NCBI GenBank assembly: GCA_964459325.1
Contig: CAYWKU010000026.1
Coordinates: forward strand, 1 to 46,509
DNA length: 46,509 nt
Source: CAYWKU01 sp964459325
GTDB lineage: Bacteria > RBG-13-61-14 > CAYWKU01
Reading direction: 5' to 3'
In this document: piece after piece, positions 8,001-15,599 of the stretch
How positions within the stretch are numbered: position 1 is the first letter of the stretch
Layout: each line of letters starts with the position of its first letter
Position numbers and translations under genes: made by a program
The notes under the pieces: model-generated
The model's input: the letters and a program-made list of their open reading frames with translations, nothing else
Told to the model about the DNA's origin: nothing
Databases searched by the model: none

Positions 8001-8402
8001 TTATTCCTCTGGCAGCGGTACTTCTTCCGCGTGAATCCAGAGCCTTTCCAGGTCGTAAAATTCACGGTAGCTTTTCTCGAAAACGTGCACCACCACGTCG
8101 CCCCAGTCCAGCACTACCCATTTCGCTTCCATTATTCCCTCTTCACCCACCAGTCCCGCGCCCTTTTTGTAGAGCTCTTCGATTGCCGTTTCGGCGATGG
8201 CCTGTACCTGCCTGCCGGTCTCGGAGTGGCATATGATAAAATAATCCGCCACGGTGGCGAACTTACTTATGTCCAGTATCAGCGGCTCCTGTGCGTTTTT
8301 GCTCATGACGGCCCGGGCACACTCACGGGCCATGTCGATTCCTTCCGGTGGTTTCTTTTTGGCTCTTCTCGGTCTTCCGGGGCCGGATTTTTTCGTGGTC
8401 AA
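8001..8402 (-). CDS. rsfS: Ribosomal silencing factor RsfS
   Basis: The protein has 133 aa from a TTG at 8402 preceded by GGGGAGG. An alternative ATG at 8333, preceded by GGAAGGA, would give a 110-aa protein of more usual length, so the basic N-terminal extension KKSGPGRPRRAKKK may not be translated. The core matches RsfS/Iojap: LILDISKFATVADYFIICHSE, then GEEGIMEAKWVVLDWGDVVVHVFEKSYREFYDLERLW. RsfS binds uL14 and blocks subunit joining during starvation. It lies between nadD and rlmH. Confidence 0.95.
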   Translation of the reverse strand: MTTKKSGPGRPRRAKKKPPEGIDMARECARAVMSKNAQEPLILDISKFATVADYFIICHSETGRQVQAIAETAIEELYKKGAGLVGEEGIMEAKWVVLDWGDVVVHVFEKSYREFYDLERLWIHAEEVPLPEE

Positions 8403-8430
8403 CGCGCCTCCCCGGCCTTAATCGGACTAC

Positions 8431-9093
8431 TCATTCGGCCTCCTTTGATTCGCCGGTGTAAAGTTTTTCTTTTTGTATGTAATCGTGGATTCGCGGAGGC
8501 AGAAGATACCTGATACTCTCTCCCCGCCCGCATCTTGCGCGTATATCGCTGGCGCTGATGTCCAACCCTGTAACCGATACGAAAAGTACGCCTCCGCCTG
8601 ATGGATGAGCATATTTACCATCATCGTAACATAACCTGTCGGCCACTTCAACGGGCAACACCCGGTCGGGGTTCGGGGGTAAATCGTCCTTGCGGTTCAT
8701 TATGACCATCCAGGCCAGCTCGAAAAGCTTTTCGTAGCTTTTCCAGTGGGTTATGGTCTTCCACGAGTCCGAGCCGGCGATGAAGTGAAGTTGCGCCCCC
8801 GGGTGAGTTTCCCTGAAATGTTCGAGGGTGTCCACGGTGTAGCTGTCACCCCCGCGGCGAATTTCGCAATCGTCCACCTCGAAGAAGGGGTTGTCTTGTA
8901 CCGCAAGCTTTGCCATTTCCAGCCGGCGCCCGGTTTCGAGGTTTTCGCCGCTGTTTTTGAGCGGTTGAATGTAGGTCGGTATGAAGATTACTTTTTCCAG
9001 CCCCAGTTTTTCCCGGACTTCCTCCGCGGGCCTGAGGTGGCCGTAATGTATGGGATTGAAGGTTCCCCCGAGTATTCCGATTTTTCCCTTCAT
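8431..9093 (-). CDS. nadD: Nicotinate-mononucleotide adenylyltransferase NadD
   Basis: The protein has 220 aa. The nucleotidyltransferase signature GILGGTFNPIHYGHL (GxFxPxHxGH) is at the N-terminus, followed by FIPTYIQPLK, DCEIRRGGDSYTVDTL and IAGSDSW; the C-terminal SASDIRARCGRGESIRYLLPPRIHDYI carries the ISSTxIR-type motif. NadD converts nicotinate mononucleotide to deamido-NAD in NAD synthesis. It is first in the nadD-rsfS-rlmH-lapAB unit. Its ribosome site is weak, and the 218-nt upstream gap holds a palindromic repeat. Confidence 0.95.
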   Translation of the reverse strand: MKGKIGILGGTFNPIHYGHLRPAEEVREKLGLEKVIFIPTYIQPLKNSGENLETGRRLEMAKLAVQDNPFFEVDDCEIRRGGDSYTVDTLEHFRETHPGAQLHFIAGSDSWKTITHWKSYEKLFELAWMVIMNRKDDLPPNPDRVLPVEVADRLCYDDGKYAHPSGGGVLFVSVTGLDISASDIRARCGRGESIRYLLPPRIHDYIQKEKLYTGESKEAE

Positions 9094-9177
9094 TCGATAA
9101 GTAGTTTAATCGCGGCGGGAATCGATGTAAAGCGAAGGGTTAGTGTTGCGTCCCGGAAACGGGTTAGATAATTGTTC

Positions 9178-9270
9178 AGCCCGACCCTTCGAGACGGTTG
9201 GCCGATTTCCTGAGGAAAAACCGAAGGTTTTGTCTCGAAGGATCGGCCAACCTCCTCAGGGAATCGGGCT
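9178..9270. repeat. Palindromic dispersed repeat with interleaved arms, copy 2
   Basis: Outer arms AGCCCGA (9178-9184) and TCGGGCT (9264-9270) enclose blocks in the order B-E-D-B'-E'-D': CCTTCGAGAC (9186-9195) with GTCTCGAAGG (9232-9241), GGTTGGCCGAT (9196-9206) with ATCGGCCAACC (9242-9252), CCTGAGGA (9209-9216) with TCCTCAGG (9253-9260). Shares the CCTTCGAGAC and CCTCAGG blocks with the copy at 6091-6180. It occupies the gap upstream of nadD. Confidence 0.75.
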
Positions 9271-9311
9271 TACTTTTAAATAATTTATTCCGGGGCACAA
9301 CACTAGTCCAC

Positions 9312-9884
9312 CTATTCGTCGAGCGTATTATTTTGCTCAAGTTGCTTTAGGTAACACTCCAGATTGCTGGCAATTTTATTGAATACCATTGGAACATAAG
9401 ACAAAATCTCTACTATGTCGGGATTATCATGGCGCGGCCCTCCATGGTAGTAACGCATATGAGAAAGAATATCTTGCTTCTCGGACTCTTCCAATTTATT
9501 GAAAGGATTTTCTACTAAGTGATTGTGAAAATCAGAGAGATGAATAAATGCACATCCAAATTTATAGACGGATTGTGTCCATCCCTGTAATTTCTGGGCC
9601 AGGTCAATAATTTCCCGGTCTTTCACGCCTCGCCATTTGTCATTGGGAGTATGAATTTTCCATTTTTGGCCTCGGAGTGTTGACTCGATAAGCCTTTGAC
9701 GCTCGGTGAGGTCATTGATAGAAAGCAAATAGATTACACGAACCATTGAATCCAATTCTTGACGAAGAATCGATATCGCCGGACTCAATACATTATGTAG
9801 AGGCGTTAAGCATTGTATTGCCCGCCGATTCTCTTGGGATCTCCTGCGGATGATTTCGCAAAATCTTAGCGTATTTGATTTCAT
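9312..9884 (-). CDS. Conserved hypothetical protein, AT-rich islet
   Basis: The protein has 190 aa and no signal peptide or membrane segment. It is largely helical; recognisable stretches are LRQELDSMVRVIYLLSIND, LIESTLRGQKWK, DLAQKLQGWTQSVYKFGCAFIHLSDFHNH and MRYYHGGPRHDNP. I recognise the KFGCAFIHLSDFH/RYYHGG pattern as that of a widespread uncharacterised family, but no function is known to me. The gene is more AT-rich than the flanking housekeeping operons and sits beside a broken DUF2283 gene, so this short stretch looks acquired. The start is the ATG at 9884; the ribosome site is weak. Confidence 0.55.
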   Translation of the reverse strand: MKSNTLRFCEIIRRRSQENRRAIQCLTPLHNVLSPAISILRQELDSMVRVIYLLSINDLTERQRLIESTLRGQKWKIHTPNDKWRGVKDREIIDLAQKLQGWTQSVYKFGCAFIHLSDFHNHLVENPFNKLEESEKQDILSHMRYYHGGPRHDNPDIVEILSYVPMVFNKIASNLECYLKQLEQNNTLDE

Positions 9885-9936
9885 CTTTTAATTCCCAACT
9901 ATGGATTAGATTAATTTGCACGAAATATGGAGTTCG

Positions 9937-10142
9937 TCATACAGCAGTACGGGCCAATTCCAGTTTGTAAAGCGTGTTAATCGGAATCCTCCGGCTAGCA
10001 TCGAGTATCTCGATGGCCACGATCTCGTTATCTTCAGTGGTATGAAGATAACGCCTTCCTCCACCTCCACCGCTCCGTCGGGTTTTTTGGAAGGCATCTG
10101 CAGATAAGCCGCATTGGTCTCTTTATCGTATTTAACCTTCAT
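9937..10142 (-). pseudogene. Frameshifted DUF2283 protein
   Basis: Translation from the ATG at 10142 (GGGGGT upstream) gives MKVKYDKETNAAYLQ...GAVEVEEGVIF, the N-terminal half of a DUF2283 protein. One base is then missing around 10037-10046; in the next frame the sequence continues TEDNEIVAIEILDASRRI PINTLYKLELARTAV and stops at 9937, matching the family's C-terminal half (VGIEILDASRR). DUF2283 proteins are small, of unknown function, and often beside toxin-like genes. An intact relative is at 44999-45226. It could also be a sequencing error. Confidence 0.7.
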
Positions 10143-10206
10143 AAGCTTACCCCCAATGTGTTCTTTTGAGGGGTTGGGATTCACTGGACGGATTGGTCGA
10201 CCAAGC

Positions 10207-10542
10207 TCATTCGAGGGTCTCGCGGATTTGTTTGAGCCTGTCGAGGGCCTGTCTGATGGCTTCGGCGCTGTCTTCGGACTTTTCCAAAGCCTGTAGTTCC
10301 GATAACGCTTTCCGGGCGCCGGCGATGGTGTAGCGTTTTTCATATAACAGGTATTTTATGGTGGAGATTCTTTCGATGTCCTTCCGACGATAGAGTCTCG
10401 ACCCGCCGGAAGTTTTGGAGGGGCGCAACTGGGGAAATTCCGTCTCCCAGTACCTGAGAACGTGGGGCTTTATCCCCACCAGATCGCATACTTCGCCTAT
10501 TCTGAAGAAAAGCTTGTCCGGAATGGTCGGAGCGAAGCTCAT
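10207..10542 (-). CDS. MerR-family transcriptional regulator
   Basis: The protein has 111 aa from the ATG at 10542, which overlaps the ihfA stop (TGATG), so the two are translationally coupled. It has the MerR winged helix FFRIGEVCDLVGIKPHVLRYWETEFPQLRP, then SRLYRRKDIERISTIKYLLYEKRYTIAGARKAL and a C-terminal helix for dimerisation. No metal-binding cysteines are in the C-terminus, so it belongs to the short HTH-only MerR group found next to ihfA and pheT in deltaproteobacteria. Its ligand and target are unknown. Confidence 0.9.
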   Translation of the reverse strand: MSFAPTIPDKLFFRIGEVCDLVGIKPHVLRYWETEFPQLRPSKTSGGSRLYRRKDIERISTIKYLLYEKRYTIAGARKALSELQALEKSEDSAEAIRQALDRLKQIRETLE

Positions 10543-10832
10543 CAACTCCCCGGAGTTTTGTTTATGGCATCCTTTAGAATCTGGCTGGCCTTGAAGGTAA
10601 GCACCTTCCGCTCGCTTATTTCTATACTTTCCCCCGTATGTGGGTTGCGTCCGACCCTGGAGTTTTTGTGTCGAACGGCGAAGTTACCGAATCCGCTTAT
10701 TTTTATCTTTTCCCCCTGCTCGAGGGTATCTTTCATTATCTCGAATAGGGTTTCCACCACTTCCGTGCAATCTTTTTTGGAATAACCGCCGAGCTTTTCG
10801 TTGACCTTTTCGATAATCTCCGCCTTGGTCAT
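10542..10832 (-). CDS. ihfA: Integration host factor alpha / HU-family DNA-bending protein
   Basis: The protein has 96 aa and the complete IHF/HU fold: MTKAEIIEKVNEKLGGYSKKDC, then GEKIKISGFGNFAVRHKNSRVGRNPHTGESIEISERKVLTFKAS. The arm sequence RNPHTGE carries the intercalating proline. It bends DNA and assists sigma-54 promoters, recombination and replication. The position right after pheT and the SKKDC helix favour IHF-alpha over HU. It is 42 nt downstream of pheT and overlaps merR. Confidence 0.9.
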   Translation of the reverse strand: MTKAEIIEKVNEKLGGYSKKDCTEVVETLFEIMKDTLEQGEKIKISGFGNFAVRHKNSRVGRNPHTGESIEISERKVLTFKASQILKDAINKTPGS

Positions 10833-10874
10833 AACGCCTCTCCCCCTTGTTCAGCTTAAAGGTTAATCGAGATT

Positions 10875-13271
10875 TTACCTGATGCGCGCCCCGAACTTTT
10901 TCTCGAGCTTACCTGCCACATTATTATGCAACCGGTTTACCTCTTCATCAACAGGGCTCTTGTCCGGCCACTGGTAAACTATTGACAACGCTACGCTTTT
11001 GTGCCTCTCGGGCACCTGTTCTCCCCGGTACACGTCAAAGACCCTGACTTCCCTTATAACTTCGTTGTCAACTTCCCTGACGGCTTCCTCCAACTCCGCT
11101 ACCGGCGCCTCGTCGGTTACCACCACGGCGAGGTCCCTGAAGGCCGGCGGGTAAACCGGCAGGGGTTTGAACTTGAGTACCCGGGAGGATAGCTTCAAAA
11201 GCGCCGCAAAGTCAAGTTCAAACGTAAACGCAGGCTCCGGTATCTCGAACGCCTTTTCTACGGAAGGTTTCACCCGGCCCACGTGGCCCAGGTAATGCTC
11301 CCCCGAGTATATAACCGCCGATTCACCGGCTAGCATGTACGGCTCGCCCGGGCGGGGGTGGAATCGCACGTTATTGAGTTTGAGCTCGCTGAAAACTTCC
11401 TCCACCGCTCCCTTCGCCAGGTAGAAGGGATGGACATTCGGCCGGTGAAAGCGACTTCGCCTGGGCGGCGCCATAATTCCGCCTGCCCTTATCGGCTCCT
11501 CCGGCAGGGGTTGACCTTCCTTACCGATAAACACCCGTCCCACCTCGAAGAGCTTCACATCTTCCTGGAACCTGCTCAGATTGTAGCGGGCGGTTTTCAA
11601 AAGGCCCGGCGCCAGGGTGGTGCGCATGACGCTCTCTTCCTTGCTCAGCGGGTTCATAAGCTCCACGGCGCGCCTTCGGTCATCCCCGGATTCTATTCCG
11701 AGGCTATCCAGGTCGCCGGGGTTCATGAAGCTGAGGGTGACAATCTCGAAGTAACCCGCTCCCGTCAGCGCCATTCTAAGCCGGTCGGCCAAATCGTCCT
11801 CCGGCTCGTGGACAACCGGCTCAGGCCTGCCTTCGGGCAGGGTCGCCGGGAGCTTGTCGTAACCGTAAAGCCGGGCGACTTCCTCGATTACGTCCGCCTC
11901 CTCGTTTATATCCCCCCGCCATGTGGGAGGAATGACGATGAGTCCCTCGTCGGCCTCCCTGACGTCGAACTCCAGCGATTCGAGCAACCTTTTGCTTACA
12001 GCCGAAGGGACATTCACCCCCAGGTACAACTCCACCCGCTCCTCGGGCAGCAGTATATCCGGCGGCTCGGGGACGGGCACAGCATCGTCCAGCGCTCCCT
12101 TGGCGATTTTTCCGTCTGCGTATTCGGCCATGAGCGCCGCCGCCCGGTCGGCCGCCGCCAGTTGGAGGCATGGGTCTACGCCTCGCTCGAACCGGTAGGA
12201 GGCTTCGCTGGTCAGCCCCAGCCTTTTCGAAGTTCGGCGTATTCCGGAGGGGTCGAAGCAGGCGCTTTCCAAGAGGACATTGACGGTTTCTTCGGTAACT
12301 TCCGAGTTCAGCCCGCCCATAACTCCGGCCAGCGCCACGGGTTTTTCGGTGTCGCAGATTAAGAGGTCGTCCTCCAGGAGACGCTCCATCTCGTCCAGGG
12401 TGACGAATTTTTCTCCGGCCTTCGAGCGCCTGACCACTATGCCCGGGCCGGCGAGTCGGTCCATGTCAAAGGCGTGCAGCGGCTGGCCCATCTCCAGCAT
12501 GACGTAGTTGGTGATGTCCACGATATTGTTTATTGCGCGTACGCCGCATGTTTCCAGCCTCTTCTGAATCCATGTGGGGGAGGGGCCGATTTTGATGCCC
12601 TGAATTACCCTGGCCACGTAACGGGGGCAGCCGATGGGGTCGTGTACTTCCAGGGTGGCAATATCCGACACCGAAGGGCCGCTTTCGGGGCATTGTGTAT
12701 CCGGTTTCTTTAACTCCACCCCGAAGGCTGCGGCAAGCTCCCGGGCAAGGCCCACCACGCTGAGGGCGTCTCCCCGGTTGGGCGTAATGCCGATGTCGAA
12801 TACGACTTCGGATTCGATGCCCAGTATCGGCGCGGCGTCGCTGCCGACCTCGGCGTTTTTTCCGAACTCGTGTATACCCTTGCTTTTTTCCTCGAGGGCC
12901 AACTCCCGGAGGGAGCAGAGCATTCCTTCGCTGCGGGCTCCCCGGATGACGGTTTCTTCGATTGTGCGCCCTCCCGGCAGGCGGGTTCCGGGCGGGGCCC
13001 ATATACTCCTCATGCCTTCGCTTATGTTGGGAGCGCCGCAGACGACGTCCACGGTGTCATCCCCGGTGTCCACTTCGCATATTTTGAGCTTATCGGCGTT
13101 CGGGTGAGGTTTTATTTTGACGATTTGCGCCACTTTCAGCCTGTCGGCGTCGCCGCTCGCGCGCTCGACGGCCTCCACTTCAAAGCCGGTCATGGTAAGG
13201 ACGCGGGCCACTTCGTCGGCATCGGCTTCAATCGGAACGAACCGGCGCAACCATTCAAGCGTTACTTTCAC
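10875..13271 (-). CDS. pheT: Phenylalanyl-tRNA synthetase beta subunit
   Basis: The protein has 798 aa, normal length. The start is GTG (MKVTLEWLRRFVPIEADADEVARVLTMTGFEVE). In order: tRNA-binding OB domain (KPHPNADKLKICEVDTG, about 40-150), B3/B4 editing domain (RYVARVIQGIKIGPSP...NNIVDITNYVMLEMGQPLHAFD), B5 domain, catalytic-like core (MRTTLAPGLLKTARYNLSRFQ) and C-terminal ferredoxin-fold anticodon-binding domain (LPVYPPAFRDLAVVV). It pairs with PheS in an alpha2-beta2 enzyme charging tRNA-Phe. pheS ends 18 nt upstream. Confidence 0.97.
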   Translation of the reverse strand: MKVTLEWLRRFVPIEADADEVARVLTMTGFEVEAVERASGDADRLKVAQIVKIKPHPNADKLKICEVDTGDDTVDVVCGAPNISEGMRSIWAPPGTRLPGGRTIEETVIRGARSEGMLCSLRELALEEKSKGIHEFGKNAEVGSDAAPILGIESEVVFDIGITPNRGDALSVVGLARELAAAFGVELKKPDTQCPESGPSVSDIATLEVHDPIGCPRYVARVIQGIKIGPSPTWIQKRLETCGVRAINNIVDITNYVMLEMGQPLHAFDMDRLAGPGIVVRRSKAGEKFVTLDEMERLLEDDLLICDTEKPVALAGVMGGLNSEVTEETVNVLLESACFDPSGIRRTSKRLGLTSEASYRFERGVDPCLQLAAADRAAALMAEYADGKIAKGALDDAVPVPEPPDILLPEERVELYLGVNVPSAVSKRLLESLEFDVREADEGLIVIPPTWRGDINEEADVIEEVARLYGYDKLPATLPEGRPEPVVHEPEDDLADRLRMALTGAGYFEIVTLSFMNPGDLDSLGIESGDDRRRAVELMNPLSKEESVMRTTLAPGLLKTARYNLSRFQEDVKLFEVGRVFIGKEGQPLPEEPIRAGGIMAPPRRSRFHRPNVHPFYLAKGAVEEVFSELKLNNVRFHPRPGEPYMLAGESAVIYSGEHYLGHVGRVKPSVEKAFEIPEPAFTFELDFAALLKLSSRVLKFKPLPVYPPAFRDLAVVVTDEAPVAELEEAVREVDNEVIREVRVFDVYRGEQVPERHKSVALSIVYQWPDKSPVDEEVNRLHNNVAGKLEKKFGARIR

Positions 13272-13289
13272 AGGCGGGCTCCCGAAACT

Positions 13290-14351
13290 TTAGAATTGTC
13301 TCAAAAATCTCAAATCGTTCTCGAAAAAGGTGCTTATAGGCTCGATGCCGTACTTCAATATGGCTATCCTCTCCACCCCCATGCCGAAGGCGAATCCCGT
13401 CCACTCGAAGGGGTCGGCGCCCACGTTGCGCAGCACCTGGGGGTGAATCATCCCCGAGCCGAGGATTTCTATCCACCCGGTGTATTTACACATTCGGCAA
13501 CCGCGATTGTCGCAGAAGATGCAGCCGATGTCCATTTCGGCGCTCGGCTCGGTGAAGGGGAAAAAGCTGGGCCGGAACCTCACCGGGGTATCCTCGTCGA
13601 AAATTTCCCGTGCGAAGGCGGTGAGCGCGCCCTTTAAATCGGCCATCGAGATGCGCTTGTCCACCACGAAACCCTCGAGCTGGAAAAACATGGGCGAGTG
13701 GGAAGGGTCGCGGTCATGCCGATAAACCTTACCCGGGCTGACTATCCTGAACGGCGGCTTCGCCGATTCCATGGCCCGGATTTGCACCGGCGAGGTATGG
13801 GTGCGGAGCACCACGTCGTCGGAGACGAAGAACGTATCCTGCATGTCCCTGGCCGGGTGGTCGGGAGGGAAGTTGAGTCGGGTAAAGTTGTACTCGTCCA
13901 ACTCCACTTCCGGCCCCGAGGCCACGCTGTAACCCATGCCCTCGAATACGCGGACCATTTCGTTCAACATTCGGTTCACCGGGTGAATGCCGCCCCTCCC
14001 CGGCCTGAAACCGGGCAGGGTTACGTCCAAGTTTACGCTTATAGAAGCTGACAAGTCTGATTGCCCGCTCTTCACCTTCTTATAACTCGATACGTTGAAA
14101 TGGTCGGTGGAGGCCAGGTCTTTTTTTCGGTCATTAAAGACCGCTTCGAGTTCTGCCTTGACCTCGTTCGCTCTTTTTCCGAAGGACGGTCTTTGGTCGG
14201 GGGGGAGGTCTTTGGTACTGCGCAGCAGGGAGGTCAACGACCCCTTGCGGCCGAGGTATTTGATGCGGGCGGATTCAAGCTGTTGCGCGTCCTCGGCCTC
14301 CGATATCTCCTTGCGGGCCTGCTTGTAAAGTTTTTCAAGTTCTTCTTTCAC
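13290..14351 (-). CDS. pheS: Phenylalanyl-tRNA synthetase alpha subunit
   Basis: The protein has 353 aa. It has an N-terminal coiled-coil (KEELEKLYKQARKEI), then the class II core: motif 2-like VVLRTHTSPVQIRAM and KVYRHDRDPSHSPMFFQLEG, and motif 3 GFAFGMGVERIAILKYGI. It also shows GCRMCKYTGWIEILGSGMIHP. The start is GTG overlapping the rplT stop by 4 nt (GTGA), which suggests translational coupling. It forms the heterotetramer with PheT. Confidence 0.97.
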   Translation of the reverse strand: MKEELEKLYKQARKEISEAEDAQQLESARIKYLGRKGSLTSLLRSTKDLPPDQRPSFGKRANEVKAELEAVFNDRKKDLASTDHFNVSSYKKVKSGQSDLSASISVNLDVTLPGFRPGRGGIHPVNRMLNEMVRVFEGMGYSVASGPEVELDEYNFTRLNFPPDHPARDMQDTFFVSDDVVLRTHTSPVQIRAMESAKPPFRIVSPGKVYRHDRDPSHSPMFFQLEGFVVDKRISMADLKGALTAFAREIFDEDTPVRFRPSFFPFTEPSAEMDIGCIFCDNRGCRMCKYTGWIEILGSGMIHPQVLRNVGADPFEWTGFAFGMGVERIAILKYGIEPISTFFENDLRFLRQF

Positions 14352-14701
14352 GATTTTCGCTGAACTTCGTTTACTAAATGAGCGAAGTCGTCCGGGTACC
14401 TGACGGCGATATCCGCCATAACTTTCCGGTCAAGCTCGACGCCTGAGTCTTTGGCGTTCTTTATGAACTTCGAGTATGAGGCGCCGTTGAGTCTGCAAGC
14501 GGCGTTTATGCGTGTAATCCAAAGGCTTCGGAAGTCGCGCTTTTTCTGCTTGCGGTGCCTGTAAGCGTTAGTCCACGCTTTCATGACCGCTTCCCGGGCG
14601 GTGCTGTAGATTTTGCTTCTGCTCTGGAAGTAGCCCTTTGCGCTTCGCAGGACTTTTTTTCGTCGTCTTCTGGCTTTGAATCCGCGTTTTACGCGTGACA
14701 T
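14348..14701 (-). CDS. rplT: 50S ribosomal protein L20
   Basis: The protein has 117 aa, the standard L20 length: MSRVKRGFKARRRRKKVLRSAKGY, then AWTNAYRHRKQKKRDFRSLWITRINAACR and SKFIKNAKDSGVELDRKVMADIAV. L20 is an early assembly protein of the large subunit and in many bacteria represses the infC-rpmI-rplT mRNA. The gene overlaps pheS by 4 nt and follows rpmI by 87 nt. Confidence 0.98.
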   Translation of the reverse strand: MSRVKRGFKARRRRKKVLRSAKGYFQSRSKIYSTAREAVMKAWTNAYRHRKQKKRDFRSLWITRINAACRLNGASYSKFIKNAKDSGVELDRKVMADIAVRYPDDFAHLVNEVQRKS

Positions 14702-14788
14702 TTAAAACTCTCCCCGGTGTCGATGTAAAAAATGCAGGGGATTATACCGCGGCCCCTGCCTTGATTCGATTGTTCCAGGTTTCCGGCC

Positions 14789-14986
14789 TCAAGAGTAAGG
14801 CAGCAGCCTTTCGACCTTCTTGCGGTCATTGGCAGCCACAAAGGCGGGTTTGCGTAGCCTTCGCTTCTGCTCCCTACTCTTGTTCGACAGGCAGTGTCTC
14901 AGGTAAGCCTTTTTTCTTTTGATTTTACCCGATGACGTCTTTTTGAACCTTTTGGCGGCTCCCCTGTTGGTTTTCATTTTAGGCAT
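14789..14986 (-). CDS. rpmI: 50S ribosomal protein L35
   Basis: The protein has 65 aa, MPKMKTNRGAAKRFKKTSSGKIKRKKAYLRH..., the full L35 family pattern with the closing RKKVERLLPYS. It overlaps the end of infC by 8 nt, so it is translationally coupled to IF-3, as in other infC-rpmI-rplT operons. Confidence 0.97.
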   Translation of the reverse strand: MPKMKTNRGAAKRFKKTSSGKIKRKKAYLRHCLSNKSREQKRRLRKPAFVAANDRKKVERLLPYS

Positions 14987-15584
14987 TTTCGGATTCCTTT
15001 GATTCTTTTGTTTCCTTCGCTCCCTTAGATTGGCCGGATTGGCCCTTTTGGGGCGCCAGCACCATGGTCATGGAGCGCGTTTCCATTTTCGGCTGGCTTT
15101 CGACCTGGCCCACGTCCTCTATCATCCGCTGAATCCGCTCGAGCACTTCCTTTCCCATCTCCGGGTGGGAAAGCTCCCTCCACCGGAAGATGACGGTAAT
15201 TTTGGCCTTGTTTCCGCCCTGTAGAAAGCGCCTGATGTGGCGGACTTTGGTCTCCAGGTCGTGGTCTTTTATTTTGGGCCTGACCTTTACTTCTTTGAGT
15301 TGTATAAAGGTTTGTTTCTTTTTTGCCTCGTGCTCCTTTTTCTGTTGTTGATACTTATATTTCCCGTAATCCATTATGCGGCACACCGGAGGGTCGGCAT
15401 TGGGCGCGATTTCCACGAGGTCCAACCCCTCCTCCTCGGCACGCCGCAACGCCTCGGATGTCATAAAAACTCCCAGTTGGTCTCCGTCCGGACCTATCAA
15501 CCTGACTTCACGGGATTTTATTTTCTGGTTGGTTCGAGGTCCCTTTTCTTTTTTGCCCTTTGAACCGTGCGAGCCTTTTCTGAT
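14979..15584 (-). CDS. infC: Translation initiation factor IF-3 (AUC start)
   Basis: The protein has 201 aa if read from an ATC at 15584. No ATG or GTG is available in frame near the expected N-terminus. AAGGAGGA (15591-15598) lies 6 nt before ATC, and the residues that follow (KGSHGSKGKKEKGPRTNQK, then IKSREVRLIGPDGDQLGVF) match the IF-3 N-terminal domain, which a later start would truncate. Further landmarks are DLVEIAPNADPPVCRIMDYGKYKYQQQ and the C-terminal domain KVRPKIKDHDLETKVRHIRRFLQGG. IF-3 prevents subunit rejoining and rejects non-standard start codons, so an AUC start implies autoregulation as known for E. coli infC (AUU). The site directly follows the thrS stop. Confidence 0.93.
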   Translation of the reverse strand: MRKGSHGSKGKKEKGPRTNQKIKSREVRLIGPDGDQLGVFMTSEALRRAEEEGLDLVEIAPNADPPVCRIMDYGKYKYQQQKKEHEAKKKQTFIQLKEVKVRPKIKDHDLETKVRHIRRFLQGGNKAKITVIFRWRELSHPEMGKEVLERIQRMIEDVGQVESQPKMETRSMTMVLAPQKGQSGQSKGAKETKESKESENA

Positions 15585-15599
15585 GGCAAATCCTCCTTG

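Noticed and set aside
6091..9270. The nadD-lapAB block as a composite transposon flanked by repeats
   Set aside because: The flanking elements are short palindromes without transposase, and the enclosed genes are core genes with normal composition.
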